From Candidatus Caldarchaeum subterraneum (GTDB taxonomy: Archaea > Thermoproteota > Nitrososphaeria_A > Caldarchaeales > Caldarchaeaceae): a stretch of 64,000 bases of DNA. Both the position numbers and the translations under genes were made by a program. Under the pieces are notes generated by a model. That model searched no databases, was not told the origin of the DNA, and worked only from the letters and a program-made list of their open reading frames with translations. The stretch spans positions 1,477,481-1,541,480 of the forward strand of contig BA000048.1 of the NCBI GenBank assembly GCA_000270325.1, in the 5' to 3' direction. Of this stretch, positions 8,360 to 17,275 are shown piece after piece; position 1 is the first letter of the stretch; the number at the start of each line of letters is the position of its first letter.

Positions 8360-8737
8360 TTAAGATTCGGTGATTGGTGCCCTTTCTAATTCGTCGAGCG
8401 CCTCTTTCAGGTGCACAGTGTTGAACCTGAATTTACCATGTCCGACATATACAAAGTATTTGCTTTTAGCTATCAAAGTGTTTAGCTCAGACACATTTAT
8501 GTTACTTAAAACAGCCAAGTCGCCGAGCGTAAGTCCCGGGTCATCTGTCGCCTTTAGCTTCGCAGCTATCAGCTTTCCAATCATGTAAGCGAGCACTCTA
8601 TACATCCCTTCTTCTGTGCTGATTTTCAACAAAATTGAGCCATCCTCCGCTATCGCGAACAACTTTTTTAATCTTTTAATTTCTGAGAGCAAAATCTCAG
8701 TTTCTACTAACCTCAATTCCTCTAAGCCGGAATTCAT
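8360..8737 (-). CDS. Winged-helix-like protein A (tandem paralogue)
   Basis: The 125-residue protein is related to its upstream neighbour at 8744-9148. Both have a short charged N terminus, a beta segment of the type GxIxxxTxEE, a helix with GKxxAxxL (here about residues 54-61), and a helical region with LxxLxxxNxxxLxxLIxK spacing. Both end in a YVxxxxGxYxx beta hairpin and an amphipathic helix (LKEALDELE). That pattern resembles a winged helix-turn-helix or PadR-like fold, but no named family is recognised. It sits 6 nt after its paralogue, so the two are surely one operon. DNA binding is inference. Confidence 0.7.
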   Translation of the reverse strand: MNSGLEELRLVETEILLSEIKRLKKLFAIAEDGSILLKISTEEGMYRVLAYMIGKLIAAKLKATDDPGLTLGDLAVLSNINVSELNTLIAKSKYFVYVGHGKFRFNTVHLKEALDELERAPITES

Positions 8738-8743
8738 GAGGCT

Positions 8744-9148
8744 TCACACTTTTTCTTGAATCATGCTCTCCAACCTGTCCAGAATCTCTTTGAGCCGCGC
8801 TAGAACAATGATATATTCGCCCCGCTCGACTGATAAAACGTAGTTTTGAGATTTTAGTTCCGAAAGCCTTGCCGTGACCTGAAAATAGTCGGCATCAAGG
8901 CCTCTGCTAATCTCCTCGTTTGACGCAGATTCTTTATCTACCAGCTCAAGCTCCTTCGCCAATTTTTTTCCCAGCAGATACAGCAGTATCTGGCCTCGGA
9001 GCGGTAGTTTTTCTTTAGGGGTCACGAACACTATCTGACCCTTTTTTGTGAGCCTGATGAATCTCTTAATTTTCTCTACATGCTCGGGCGATATTTCCTC
9101 CTCTATTACCAAGTCCCGTAATTTCTCTTTTATGTCGTTTTTCTCCAC
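8744..9148 (-). CDS. Winged-helix-like protein B (tandem paralogue)
   Basis: The 134-residue protein is the first gene of a two-gene operon with its paralogue at 8360-8737. Shared pieces are the GQIVFVTPKEK strand, the LLGKKLAKEL helix (about residues 58-68), an NEEISRGLDADYFQVTARL helix-turn-helix-like segment and a YVLSVERGEYII hairpin. The predicted recognition helix (about residues 84-97) differs fully from protein A, suggesting a heterodimer or divergent specificities. No annotated family recognised. Confidence 0.7.
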   Translation of the reverse strand: MEKNDIKEKLRDLVIEEEISPEHVEKIKRFIRLTKKGQIVFVTPKEKLPLRGQILLYLLGKKLAKELELVDKESASNEEISRGLDADYFQVTARLSELKSQNYVLSVERGEYIIVLARLKEILDRLESMIQEKV

Positions 9149-9234
9149 AGCACCACCGTTTCATTAGCAAAAATTAAACGTTGCTTGAAAAACTGGCGTG
9201 CCCCTCTATTCAGACTATTCGTAAATAGCTTTTT

Positions 9235-9636
9235 TTATTCCACTTTTATTTTTGTGCCTCTTGTTTTTTTCTTTGATACACGGATTTCGAGCACTCCTTG
9301 GAGGTATCTTGCTTTGATGTTTGATGTGTCGACTGTTGTGGGTAGCTCTATCATGAGTCTGTATCGGTTTCCATATCGTGCGGATGGTATGTCTCGTCTG
9401 CACGGCGCCTCCACTATTAGGCGGTTCTCATCGGCGTAGAGGTCTATTTTCTCTTTGTCGGCCCCTGGCATGTCGATGGTTACTACGTATTCGTTCTCGG
9501 TGTCCATGATATGGTATAGAGGCATCAGGCATCCTGTTCTCATCTCCGCCTCCTTAATCATCCGCATCGTTCGCTCCATCTCATCCTCCATCCGCCGCTG
9601 AATTCTTCTCAACCACTCCCACGGGGACTCGGACAT
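9235..9636 (-). CDS. Small heat-shock protein, Hsp20/alpha-crystallin family (1)
   Basis: The 133-residue protein has a charged helical N terminus with many Met and Glu, then an alpha-crystallin domain (about 42-128). The conserved late-domain motif A-x-x-x-x-GVLEI is visible as ARYLQGVLEIRV, followed by a short basic tail. It is an ATP-independent holdase. It lies 6 nt downstream of a PAC2-family gene on the same strand, so the two are co-transcribed. Confidence 0.93.
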   Translation of the reverse strand: MSESPWEWLRRIQRRMEDEMERTMRMIKEAEMRTGCLMPLYHIMDTENEYVVTIDMPGADKEKIDLYADENRLIVEAPCRRDIPSARYGNRYRLMIELPTTVDTSNIKARYLQGVLEIRVSKKKTRGTKIKVE

Positions 9637-9642
9637 TTTTTC

Positions 9643-10392
9643 TCACCTGTAAACAGGTGGAAGCTCCATCTCACGGGATTTCTGAACCATGGCCTCCGAG
9701 GTCCGCCTCATTAGGTCACGCAGCTGTATTCTAATGTTTTCCTCGCTTTCGAGAAGCGGTTTGACGTCGACATGTTCGTTCACCAGCTTGGGCAGCCGAG
9801 TCAGTAGCTGTGCCGCCGCGCCGGGGTCGGGGTAGTTGAGATGCGCCTGTGCAAGCAGCACGTCAACCTCGATGCCTCTTCTTAGGCCCTGTCTGAGTAT
9901 CTCAGCATGCACCCCCGTGATGAACCCCTCCTGAAAAACTTCGGCGTCGAGAAACTTCGCCAGCTCCTCAGCTCGCCTCAGCTCAGCAGACAAAACAAAC
10001 ACCTTGGGTGTATCTATCTCCAGCCGCCGCGGCTCAGCCACACCAGTCAAACACCCAATCCACCCAACTTTCTTATCATCCGCCCAGTCGATCATAGCCT
10101 CGGAAAAGTCTCTTATCAACATCGGCGGAATAGGCAGCTCTGAGAGAATAGTGAGAAAATTGCTTGATTCATATATTCTGATGAGCTCCTTGGGATATCC
10201 TCTCCTAACTGGGACTATGGGTGGAAGCTCGGCCGAGTCAACGTATCCCTTTTCCTCAGGCCTCAGCTGCTCCACCATGTATGAAACAGCTATCGACCCG
10301 ACCAAACCTGTGTCTGGAAAACCCAGCAGCAACGGCTTACCTATTGAAGTGACACTGTCCACAAACTCAAAAACCCTCTTCACAGCACACAT
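9643..10392 (-). CDS. PAC2 family protein (proteasome assembly chaperone-like)
   Basis: The 249-residue protein has the PAC2 signature: a glycine-rich first strand (LLLGFPDTGLVGSIAVSYM, about residues 22-40), ELPP near 55, and PDPGAAAQLL near 189. The C-terminal helix is charged. Archaeal PAC2 proteins are related to the eukaryotic PAC2/PbaA chaperones that help assemble the 20S proteasome. Its operon partner is Hsp20, so a protein quality-control role fits. The proteasome alpha gene is elsewhere in the window (43418). Confidence 0.88.
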   Translation of the reverse strand: MCAVKRVFEFVDSVTSIGKPLLLGFPDTGLVGSIAVSYMVEQLRPEEKGYVDSAELPPIVPVRRGYPKELIRIYESSNFLTILSELPIPPMLIRDFSEAMIDWADDKKVGWIGCLTGVAEPRRLEIDTPKVFVLSAELRRAEELAKFLDAEVFQEGFITGVHAEILRQGLRRGIEVDVLLAQAHLNYPDPGAAAQLLTRLPKLVNEHVDVKPLLESEENIRIQLRDLMRRTSEAMVQKSREMELPPVYR

Positions 10393-10482
10393 GCTTCAAA
10401 AACATGCATCAATTCTATGTTATATCTCTTCCATGTTGAGTCTAGAAAATGTTTAATAGAATTATTGAGCTAAATGTTGTAG

Positions 10483-12486
10483 GTGGCTATGTCGGAGGCT
10501 TTGCCTTTTGATGAATATTTGGAGCTGCCAAGCTGGCGGTCGAGGACCTTGGACATCGAGGCGTATAAACGGTTTTGGCGCACAACTGTGGAAGATTATA
10601 TTGGTTTTTGGGAGAAGGAGGCCAGGAATCTTGAATGGTTTAGGCCGTGGGACCATGTCGTCGAAAAAGGTGAACATCCTTTTGTTTTCAAATGGTTTGT
10701 AGGAGGGCAGCTGAACATGTCTTATCTATGTCTCGACAGGCATGCGAAAAGCTGGAGGAAGAACAAGGTGGCCTACATCTGGGAGGGTGAGCCAGTTGAC
10801 GGTGATGGAAAGCCTCTGAGCATACGCAAGTACACCTACTACGAGCTTTATCGGGAGGTTAACAGGCTTGCACATGTTTTTCTCAGCCTAGGTCTCAGGA
10901 AGGGCGATAGAGCAGCCATCTATCTTCCGATGATTCCGGAGCTGCCGATGACCATGCTCGCCCTCGCGCGGATTGGTGTAATCTTCACCGTGGTGTTCAG
11001 CGGATTTTCGGCCGAGAACCTCGCCATTCGCGTCAACGACCTTGGCGCCAAAATCTTGGTAACTGCTGACGGGTTTTACCGGAGGGGTCGTCTGATTAAC
11101 TTGAAGGAAGTGGCTGACAAAGCTTTGGAGTCCACGGATGTGGAGAAGATTGTGGTGGTGAAGAGGGCTGGAAACGAGGTCGCGATGAAGGAGGGGCGCG
11201 ACTTTTGGCTGCATGATTTGCTGAGGACAGTTCCCGAAAACCTGGTTGTCGAGCCCGAGTCACTCGACTCGACGCATCCACTCTATGTCTTATACACTTC
11301 GGGCACTACCGGTAAGCCAAAGGGCATAATCCATGATACGGGTGGTTACGCGGTTCTTCTCAACTCGACGATGAAATGGGTGTTTGACATAAGGGATGAG
11401 GATGTTTATTTCTGCACAGCGGATATCGGGTGGGTCACGGGCCATAGCTACATAGTTTTTGGCCCCTTGATGGCTGGTGCAACCATCGTGATGTATGAGG
11501 GGACCCCCGATTATCCAACGGTCGAGAGATGGTGGCAAATAATAGAGAGATACGGTGTGAATGTTTTCTACACGACACCAACGGCCGTCAGGATGCTTAT
11601 GCGTTTTGGGAATGAACCCGTCAAGAAACACGACCGCTCAACTCTCAGAATAATACACAGCGTCGGCGAGCCGATAAACCCCGCGGCATGGAGATGGCTA
11701 TTCGAAGTGGTCGGAGAAAGGAGATGCCCCGTCGGCTCAACATGGTGGATGACCGAGACAGGCGGAATCTTGATAAGCCATCTACCCGGCTTAATGCTTA
11801 CACCGCTTAAACCCGGCACAAACGGTTTACCTCTCCCCGGAATAGACGCAGAAGTCGTAGACGAGAAAGGGAATGCCGCCGCCCCGGGTCAAAGAGGGTA
11901 TCTTGTGATCAGGAAGCCGTGGCCCGGTATGCCTGGGCCTCCCACGGGTATGTGGAAGGAGCCTGAGCGATATAGGCAGGTTTATTGGGAGAAGGTGAAT
12001 GGCGTGTTTTTCACGGGCGACTATGCCGTCAAAGACTTTGATGGATATATCTGGGTTGCAGGTAGAGCTGATGAGGTCTTGAAAGTTGCTGGCCACAGGA
12101 TAGGCACATATGAGCTTGAGTCAGTTCTTGTATCTCATGCAGCTGTCGCAGAAGCGGCAGTAGTGGGGGTCCCTGATGAAATCAAGGGAGAGACACCCGT
12201 AGCCTTCGTTGTTTTGAAATCAGGTTATCAGGGAGGCGGAGAAATGGCTCAGCAACTGATGAAGTATGTGAGAGAGACCTATGGAGCTATAGCTACTCCG
12301 TCAAGTATTTTGTTTGTTTCGAAGCTGCCGAAGACACGTAGCGGCAAAATTATGCGACGGGTTCTTAGAGCGGTCGCATCTGGCGGGAGCTTGGGTGACT
12401 TGACGACGCTTGAGGATGAGGCGGCTGTCGACGAGGTTAAAGAAAGCTATGAGCAGCTTTTGAAAGAGGTTCGCCGTGGAGGATAG
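10483..12486 (+). CDS. acs: Acetyl-CoA synthetase (AMP-forming)
   Basis: The 667-residue enzyme contains the ANL-family P-loop YTSGTTGKPKG (about residues 271-281), a GW(V)TGHSY active-site segment, the hinge YLVIRKPWPGMPG region, and the C-terminal lysine motif KTRSGKIMRR near residue 617. It activates acetate (possibly propionate) to the acyl-CoA via the acyl-AMP. A TTTAATAG box centred at 10455 puts the transcript start at GTG 10483; ATG 10489 is an alternative. The following cycloligase-like gene overlaps its end by 11 nt, so they are co-translated. Confidence 0.95.
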   Translation: MAMSEALPFDEYLELPSWRSRTLDIEAYKRFWRTTVEDYIGFWEKEARNLEWFRPWDHVVEKGEHPFVFKWFVGGQLNMSYLCLDRHAKSWRKNKVAYIWEGEPVDGDGKPLSIRKYTYYELYREVNRLAHVFLSLGLRKGDRAAIYLPMIPELPMTMLALARIGVIFTVVFSGFSAENLAIRVNDLGAKILVTADGFYRRGRLINLKEVADKALESTDVEKIVVVKRAGNEVAMKEGRDFWLHDLLRTVPENLVVEPESLDSTHPLYVLYTSGTTGKPKGIIHDTGGYAVLLNSTMKWVFDIRDEDVYFCTADIGWVTGHSYIVFGPLMAGATIVMYEGTPDYPTVERWWQIIERYGVNVFYTTPTAVRMLMRFGNEPVKKHDRSTLRIIHSVGEPINPAAWRWLFEVVGERRCPVGSTWWMTETGGILISHLPGLMLTPLKPGTNGLPLPGIDAEVVDEKGNAAAPGQRGYLVIRKPWPGMPGPPTGMWKEPERYRQVYWEKVNGVFFTGDYAVKDFDGYIWVAGRADEVLKVAGHRIGTYELESVLVSHAAVAEAAVVGVPDEIKGETPVAFVVLKSGYQGGGEMAQQLMKYVRETYGAIATPSSILFVSKLPKTRSGKIMRRVLRAVASGGSLGDLTTLEDEAAVDEVKESYEQLLKEVRRGG

Positions 12487-13201
12487 AGAAGCCTTATCTA
12501 AGCAGGAGATTCGGCAGAGGATTTGGCGTCTTCTAGAAGAGCGGGGGGTAGCGGCTTTTCCAACACCTGTGGCTGGGCGGATACCCAACTTCAAAGGGGC
12601 GGCGGAGGCAGCCAACCTATTACGCACAAGCAAACACTACATCGACGCAGATGTTGTCAAAGTTAACCCCGACGCTCCACAAGCACCCGTACGCCGGAAT
12701 GTTCTACGCGACGGCAAAAAACTCATCATGCCCACCCCCAGAATCAAACATGGCTTCCTCATGATTAACCCCAAAAAGCTTCCACAACGAGGGCTGAGGG
12801 AAGCCGCGACAATAGCGGGTGCGTATAGATATGGTGTGAAAGTTGAGCCGAGAGACCTGCCTGGCATCGATTTGGTGGTGGTGGGAAGCGTGGCGGTCTC
12901 GCCCAGTGGTTGGAGAATAGGGAAAGGCGAAGGTTATTCAGAGATCGAGTATGCCCTGCTTAGAACGTTCTGCAAAGTAGGTGAAGATACTCCTGTTTAC
13001 ACGACTGTTCACGACCTACAAATTGTTGACAAGATACCACATCAAGCCTACGACTTGGCTGTCGACAGAATATTCACCAACACAAAAGTGATAAACTGTC
13101 CGAAAAACCCGAAACCCTCTGGAATAATCTGGCACCTTTTACCACGTGAGAAAATCGAGGAAATTCCCCTGTTGCAGAGGCTTAGGGTAGATGGCGTCTG
13201 A
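12476..13201 (+). CDS. 5-formyltetrahydrofolate cyclo-ligase-like protein (MTHFS domain)
   Basis: A 241-residue protein of the 5-FTHF cyclo-ligase fold: helical N terminus, LRDGKKLIMPTPRI and GIDLVVVGSVAVSPSG strands, then the GWRIGKGEGYSEIEYAL motif (about 136-152), which is the family's ATP-phosphate loop. The archaeal homologues are longer-branched than FTHFS enzymes, and some may act on other pterins. Start is GTG 12476, overlapping acs by 11 nt. Its 3' end overlaps the convergent PGI/PMI gene by 20 nt. Confidence 0.85.
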   Translation: MEDREALSKQEIRQRIWRLLEERGVAAFPTPVAGRIPNFKGAAEAANLLRTSKHYIDADVVKVNPDAPQAPVRRNVLRDGKKLIMPTPRIKHGFLMINPKKLPQRGLREAATIAGAYRYGVKVEPRDLPGIDLVVVGSVAVSPSGWRIGKGEGYSEIEYALLRTFCKVGEDTPVYTTVHDLQIVDKIPHQAYDLAVDRIFTNTKVINCPKNPKPSGIIWHLLPREKIEEIPLLQRLRVDGV

Positions 13202-14198
13202 GAATGGGCCGTAGCTTGGGTATGGTATGCAGCATTATTGGGTCCACTTTCTTAAGACAGGCTAGGCCGAGGCTCAGCAAATCGGCTATAAGCAAAAACT
13301 TCAGAAGCTCCGACACAGGTGATGAAGACTTTACACCTATTTCGATGACAGCGGCCCCGTTTGAGCGAAGATACTCTTTCATCCAGTCAAGGCCATCCGA
13401 CACCATCAACTGCTCATAGCCGCTTCGCAAAAACACGTAGCAGTAGTTACCAAGGTTCGTCCAACCCTCGACCTCGTTGTGAAAAGCCTCAGGAGCAGTG
13501 GCCACATGACACGGATGCTTGGCGTTTTCGTTGAGTTGGCACTTCAGCCTATAAGCAGCAGAATAGAGGTTGTCGGCAGAAACAATCACAACATGCCTAC
13601 CGAGCATGGGCCTCGCCTGCTCAACCATCTGCTGCAAACCATTCTCGGAAAACTTTTTCGCATATGTCTCAAGCTCGTCGACAGCTTGTAGGAATTTTTC
13701 TCGGGGAAAAGCTTCGAACCCTGTCAGCAAGCCATAGACCGCGCCAACCATCTCAGGGACTGCATAGCGCGGCTGAAGCCCCTCCGAAACTTTCACAACC
13801 CGCAGCCCCCTCATCTCCATCAGAGATGTCAGCCGCCCGCCTGATGAAACACCGACAACAGCTACACTTTTTGAAAAACCGTCTACAAATGCCCAGCTGG
13901 TCTCAACCGTGTCGCCCGAGTAGCTCACAGGGATTAACAACGTGTCTGGGCCCGTATAGCCCGGCAGTCGAAAAGTTTTCAGAGTTTCCACCGGAGGTGG
14001 TAAATTGTGGTCCCTGATTGCAGAGATTATGTCTCCAACTATGCCTGATCCGCCGACCCCTGCTATGAAAATTCTTCTCACGTAGGCCGGGTTAACTGTG
14101 TTTGAATGTGTCTCGCCTTTTCTGAAACCTTCTCTATACATGGTGGGCGAGCTGAGCACCATTCGCCAAGCCTTCTCACAACCCTCTTCAACAGACAC
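13182..14198 (-). CDS. Bifunctional phosphoglucose/phosphomannose isomerase
   Basis: The 338-residue enzyme has two SIS domains. The first shows GVGGSGIVGDIISA (about residues 47-60) and SYSGDTVET (about 92-100), both typical of the archaeal PGI/PMI family known from Aeropyrum and Pyrobaculum. It interconverts glucose-6-P or mannose-6-P with fructose-6-P. It is last in a minus-strand run behind the CinA-like and phosphoesterase genes, with a 24 nt gap. Length is typical for the family. Confidence 0.92.
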   Translation of the reverse strand: MSVEEGCEKAWRMVLSSPTMYREGFRKGETHSNTVNPAYVRRIFIAGVGGSGIVGDIISAIRDHNLPPPVETLKTFRLPGYTGPDTLLIPVSYSGDTVETSWAFVDGFSKSVAVVGVSSGGRLTSLMEMRGLRVVKVSEGLQPRYAVPEMVGAVYGLLTGFEAFPREKFLQAVDELETYAKKFSENGLQQMVEQARPMLGRHVVIVSADNLYSAAYRLKCQLNENAKHPCHVATAPEAFHNEVEGWTNLGNYCYVFLRSGYEQLMVSDGLDWMKEYLRSNGAAVIEIGVKSSSPVSELLKFLLIADLLSLGLACLKKVDPIMLHTIPKLRPILRRHLP

Positions 14199-14222
14199 GA
14201 CTCACTCAGACGGGTAACAGTA

Positions 14223-15017
14223 TTAAGCCTTTATCTCTTGTACACGTTTGCTGAAATACTCCATGGCTTCGAGAAGCTTTTTCTCATCTTTTTTCTCGGC
14301 GATGAAGTCCACTATGACCTGTGAAACTTTCTCCACCCCTTTTGGGTTACTCTTGAGATATACATCTCTGAACTTTTTCATGGTTTCCACCAGAAGTGGA
14401 GCGAGACGCGACTCCACAACTCCCTCAACAAGAAGCTGCTGGATGAGAAATCCTCTATCTCCCGCTGTTTCACGTAGAAGCGGCCGCAGTTCATTCTCAA
14501 AAATATCCATCAATTCCTTCGGGACGCCGGGAAGACAAACAATTTTCACACCTGATTTCTCCAGCAACACACCCGGAGCTGTGCCGACACGGTTTCTAAG
14601 CGTTTTGGAACCCTCAGGAAGCTTCGCCATCTTAAGCCTCTCTTTTGTAAGCGAAGGGTCCTTGATGACGCCTGCTTCAAAGAGCTCGATGTATCGACGT
14701 CGGATGCTTTCCAAAGCCGTTTTGTCAATCTTCAGCCTTTTTCCAAGGGCCCTTGCAACAGCTTGAACCGTTTTGTCGTCATGGGTTGGTCCAAGTCCGC
14801 CGCTGATGAAGAGCCACATGGGCTTTCGCCTCAGAGCCTCGCGCAAGGCTATCGCAATGTCATTCAAATCGTCTCTAACTATGGTTGCTCTCTTGACCAC
14901 GTATCCTAGCTCAGAAAGTTTCCCACAGAGCCAGTTCAGGTTTGTGTTGATTGTCCGGCCGTCGAGAAGCTCGTTTCCTACGTTGATTACCTCTGCCACG
15001 AGTTGTCTCCGAGGCAT
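14223..15017 (-). CDS. CinA-like molybdopterin-binding-fold protein
   Basis: The 264-residue protein has the MoaB/Mog fold N-terminal domain: VINVGNELLDGRTINTN (about 10-26), and ISGGLGPTHDDKT (about 70-82), the phosphate- and substrate-binding loops. Family members include CinA N-domains, with ADP-ribose or FAD pyrophosphatase activity, and archaeal FAD synthetase-like enzymes; a direct role in Mo cofactor synthesis is not certain. It lacks the C-terminal PncC amidase domain. It is 5 nt downstream of a phosphoesterase gene, consistent with a nucleotide-salvage role. Confidence 0.88.
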   Translation of the reverse strand: MPRRQLVAEVINVGNELLDGRTINTNLNWLCGKLSELGYVVKRATIVRDDLNDIAIALREALRRKPMWLFISGGLGPTHDDKTVQAVARALGKRLKIDKTALESIRRRYIELFEAGVIKDPSLTKERLKMAKLPEGSKTLRNRVGTAPGVLLEKSGVKIVCLPGVPKELMDIFENELRPLLRETAGDRGFLIQQLLVEGVVESRLAPLLVETMKKFRDVYLKSNPKGVEKVSQVIVDFIAEKKDEKKLLEAMEYFSKRVQEIKA

Positions 15018-15022
15018 GTGTG

Positions 15023-15673
15023 CTAAAGACTGTGCAGCTCTGCTTTAACCTCTTTGCCAAGTATCTCGAGTGATGCGTAGAAACCCTCCTTTGCGGGCCC
15101 GGCGTTCACCACCACGGTCTCACCTATCTTCGATATGGAGCGGCCCTCATGTATGTGGCCGCAGCAGACCGCTAAGGGCCTTTTGGTCTCGACAAATTTT
15201 CTGATGGCTGTGCTTCCGAGATGACGCCCGCGGCCTATGTCCGCGTCTACCCCAAACGGCGGAGTGTGTGAGATGAGGATAAAACTTTCAGAGGCGGGGT
15301 TGAATTTGGAAAGCATGGACTCAAACTCCTCCTCGCTGAACTCTATCAAAGTGTTGAAGGGTGAGAGGTTTCCTCCACCGAGCCCGTAAAAATCGTAGCC
15401 GCCTTGACGCACAATTGCCCCGTGAATGTTGATGATGTTCTTGTTGGGTGGACGCCAGCCCAGGAGAGAGGGATGGTCACAGTTGCCTGGAACAAACAAA
15501 ACCGGCCGCCCACTCTTAGCAACCGTGGCGAGAATCGGCTCTGCCTGAGGAACAGCTCCAAAATGTGTAATGTCGCCGACCAGTACCACGATGTCGTAAT
15601 TCATGGCCTTCTCAGCAAGGGCCGATGCCGCCGCCATGCTTCCATGAATATCAGAGGCCTGTAAAACCTTCAT
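15023..15673 (-). CDS. Metallophosphoesterase (calcineurin-like)
   Basis: The 216-residue protein shows the full metal-binding set in order: SDIHG (D8, H10), GDITH, GNCDH, SHTPP and GHIHEG near the C terminus. These define a two-metal phosphoesterase of the YfcE/Icc-like group. ATG 15673 is preferred over the TTG codon directly before it. It heads the minus-strand run with the CinA-like and PGI/PMI genes. An AAATAACC-type box at about 15695-15706 is at leaderless spacing. Substrate unknown. Confidence 0.9.
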   Translation of the reverse strand: MKVLQASDIHGSMAAASALAEKAMNYDIVVLVGDITHFGAVPQAEPILATVAKSGRPVLFVPGNCDHPSLLGWRPPNKNIINIHGAIVRQGGYDFYGLGGGNLSPFNTLIEFSEEEFESMLSKFNPASESFILISHTPPFGVDADIGRGRHLGSTAIRKFVETKRPLAVCCGHIHEGRSISKIGETVVVNAGPAKEGFYASLEILGKEVKAELHSL

Positions 15674-15755
15674 CAAGGGTTAACTCATTCCCGGGTTATT
15701 TGAGCCTTTACGAGTCTAGACAACGCTTTTATCACACCCAGACACACTATATCCG

Positions 15756-16334
15756 TTGTGGCAGACGGCGAAAGTTAAGGACGTGGTGAAAAGCCCGTTA
15801 ATAAGTGTCGAGGAGGGCTCATCGGTTATCGAGGCAGCGAAGGTTATGGCCGAGAGAAAAATCAGCGGCATAGTCATAACCAATAAAGGAAAACCCGTGG
15901 GTCTGGTAACCGAGCGGGACATCGTCTCAAAAGTGGTTGCGGCGGGAAAAGACCCCAGCAGGACATCCGTCAAAGAAGTGATGTCAAAACCCTTGATAAC
16001 CATAGACATAGAAGCGACGCTCTTGGAGGCCGTTGACCTCATGAATCGAAAGAAAGTAAGGAGACTGCTTGTAACACGAGACGACGAGGTTATAGGACTC
16101 TTCACCATCAGAGACGTTCTCGCGCTCTCCCGAATATGCGCATACTGCGGCAAACCAATCAAACCCCTACTCCCGTCACAGCCACAATCAGAAGCAGACA
16201 TCATCATAGAATGCAGCTGCGGAGCGGTCTACATGCAGGAATGTGCAAAAACAGTCGTATACTGCATCTACTGCTCAAGGAAACTCGTCACAGAAGTTTA
16301 TTATCCACCGCCGGAAGACACTTTCAGTGGATGA
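15756..16334 (+). CDS. CBS-domain pair fused to a C-terminal zinc-binding module
   Basis: The 192-residue protein has two CBS motifs (about 1-125, each ending in a GLVTERDI- or GLFTIRDV-like segment). They are followed by a cysteine-rich tail with C128/C131, C153/C155, C163 and C170/C173. The tail has enough ligands for two zinc sites and looks like a treble-clef or RING-like arrangement without histidines. Such CBS-zinc fusions are known in archaea but uncharacterised. Start TTG 15756 sits about 27 nt from a CTTTTATC box. The next gene overlaps its end by 4 nt (ATGA), so the dehydrogenase homologue is translationally coupled to it. Confidence 0.85.
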   Translation: MWQTAKVKDVVKSPLISVEEGSSVIEAAKVMAERKISGIVITNKGKPVGLVTERDIVSKVVAAGKDPSRTSVKEVMSKPLITIDIEATLLEAVDLMNRKKVRRLLVTRDDEVIGLFTIRDVLALSRICAYCGKPIKPLLPSQPQSEADIIIECSCGAVYMQECAKTVVYCIYCSRKLVTEVYYPPPEDTFSG

Positions 16335-17275
16335 AAAGAACATTTCTCTCCTATGTCGAGCTTGAGCAAGAATCAGTCAGCCAAATAGAGAGATACGCCG
16401 AAGTCGTTACAAAGAATTCACCAAACTTCGAGGAATCCAAGAAAACAGCGGAGGCGGTTCTCTGCATCACTTTGAAGCCCGATGAGATAGCCAAGCTAAA
16501 AAATCTCAGGTTTGTTCAGGTGCTTTCGGCAGGCGTCGATGGCGTCGCGTGGCAGCATCTCCCCGAACATGTATTGGTCGCCGGAAACATGGGCTCAAAC
16601 GCCGAGGCCGTGTCCGAGCACACGTGGGCCATGATACTCAGCATAGCCAAGAAAATTCCACACTACTATGACAGGGTGCGGAACGCTGTGTTTGAGAGAG
16701 ATACTGAAGTTTTGCAGCTCAACGGACGAACCATTCTCATCGTTGGAATGGGCTCGATAGGTGTGAAAGTAGCTGAAGTGGCGAGATGCTTCGGCATGCG
16801 AGTGATAGGAGTTACAAAGTCAGGCAAGGCAAGAGGACACGCAGACAAAATCCTCCCCTGGACAAGGCTGGAAGAGGCCCTGCCAGAGGCTGACATCATG
16901 ATAATCGCCACACCTTTGACCAAATACACAAGAAGCATGTTCAACCGAAACAACCTTCCTCTTCTAAAGAAAGGCTGCATAGTGGTGAACGTGGGTCGGG
17001 CGGAGATAGTTAACAGAGAAGACCTCATAGCCTTCCTAAAGGAGAGACAGGACATCGTCTTCGCAACAGACGTATGGTGGGAGGTCAAAAGAGGCGAACC
17101 GTGGGAAACAGAGCTCATCAAGCTCCCAAACTTCATGGGAACGCCATGGATAGCAGGAGCCTTCGGCTCCCCAGAGGTCTACAAAAAAATGCTCAAAACA
17201 GCAGTCCAAAACATCATAAAATATTTCTCGGGACAAACTCCCGACAACCTCATAAACAGAGAAGACTATGTATAA
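16331..17275 (+). CDS. D-2-hydroxyacid dehydrogenase homologue with altered catalytic His
   Basis: The 314-residue protein has the NAD-binding motif GMGSIG (residues 139-144) and the VNVGRAEIVN loop carrying the substrate arginine. However, the usual TPH-x-AG motif reads TPWIAGA, so tryptophan (W273) stands where the acid/base histidine should be. The preceding DVWWE segment matches a subgroup of the family. Activity on 2-hydroxyacids is therefore doubtful, or the mechanism differs. The start is chosen because ATG 16331 overlaps the CBS-zinc gene's stop. The stop codon lies inside the tRNA-Ser TATA box. Confidence 0.85.
   Translation: MKRTFLSYVELEQESVSQIERYAEVVTKNSPNFEESKKTAEAVLCITLKPDEIAKLKNLRFVQVLSAGVDGVAWQHLPEHVLVAGNMGSNAEAVSEHTWAMILSIAKKIPHYYDRVRNAVFERDTEVLQLNGRTILIVGMGSIGVKVAEVARCFGMRVIGVTKSGKARGHADKILPWTRLEEALPEADIMIIATPLTKYTRSMFNRNNLPLLKKGCIVVNVGRAEIVNREDLIAFLKERQDIVFATDVWWEVKRGEPWETELIKLPNFMGTPWIAGAFGSPEVYKKMLKTAVQNIIKYFSGQTPDNLINREDYV

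Noticed and set aside
14248-14766. 172-codon open frame on the plus strand
   Set aside because: It is antisense to the clear CinA-like gene, Ser/Arg-rich without family motifs, and has no promoter.
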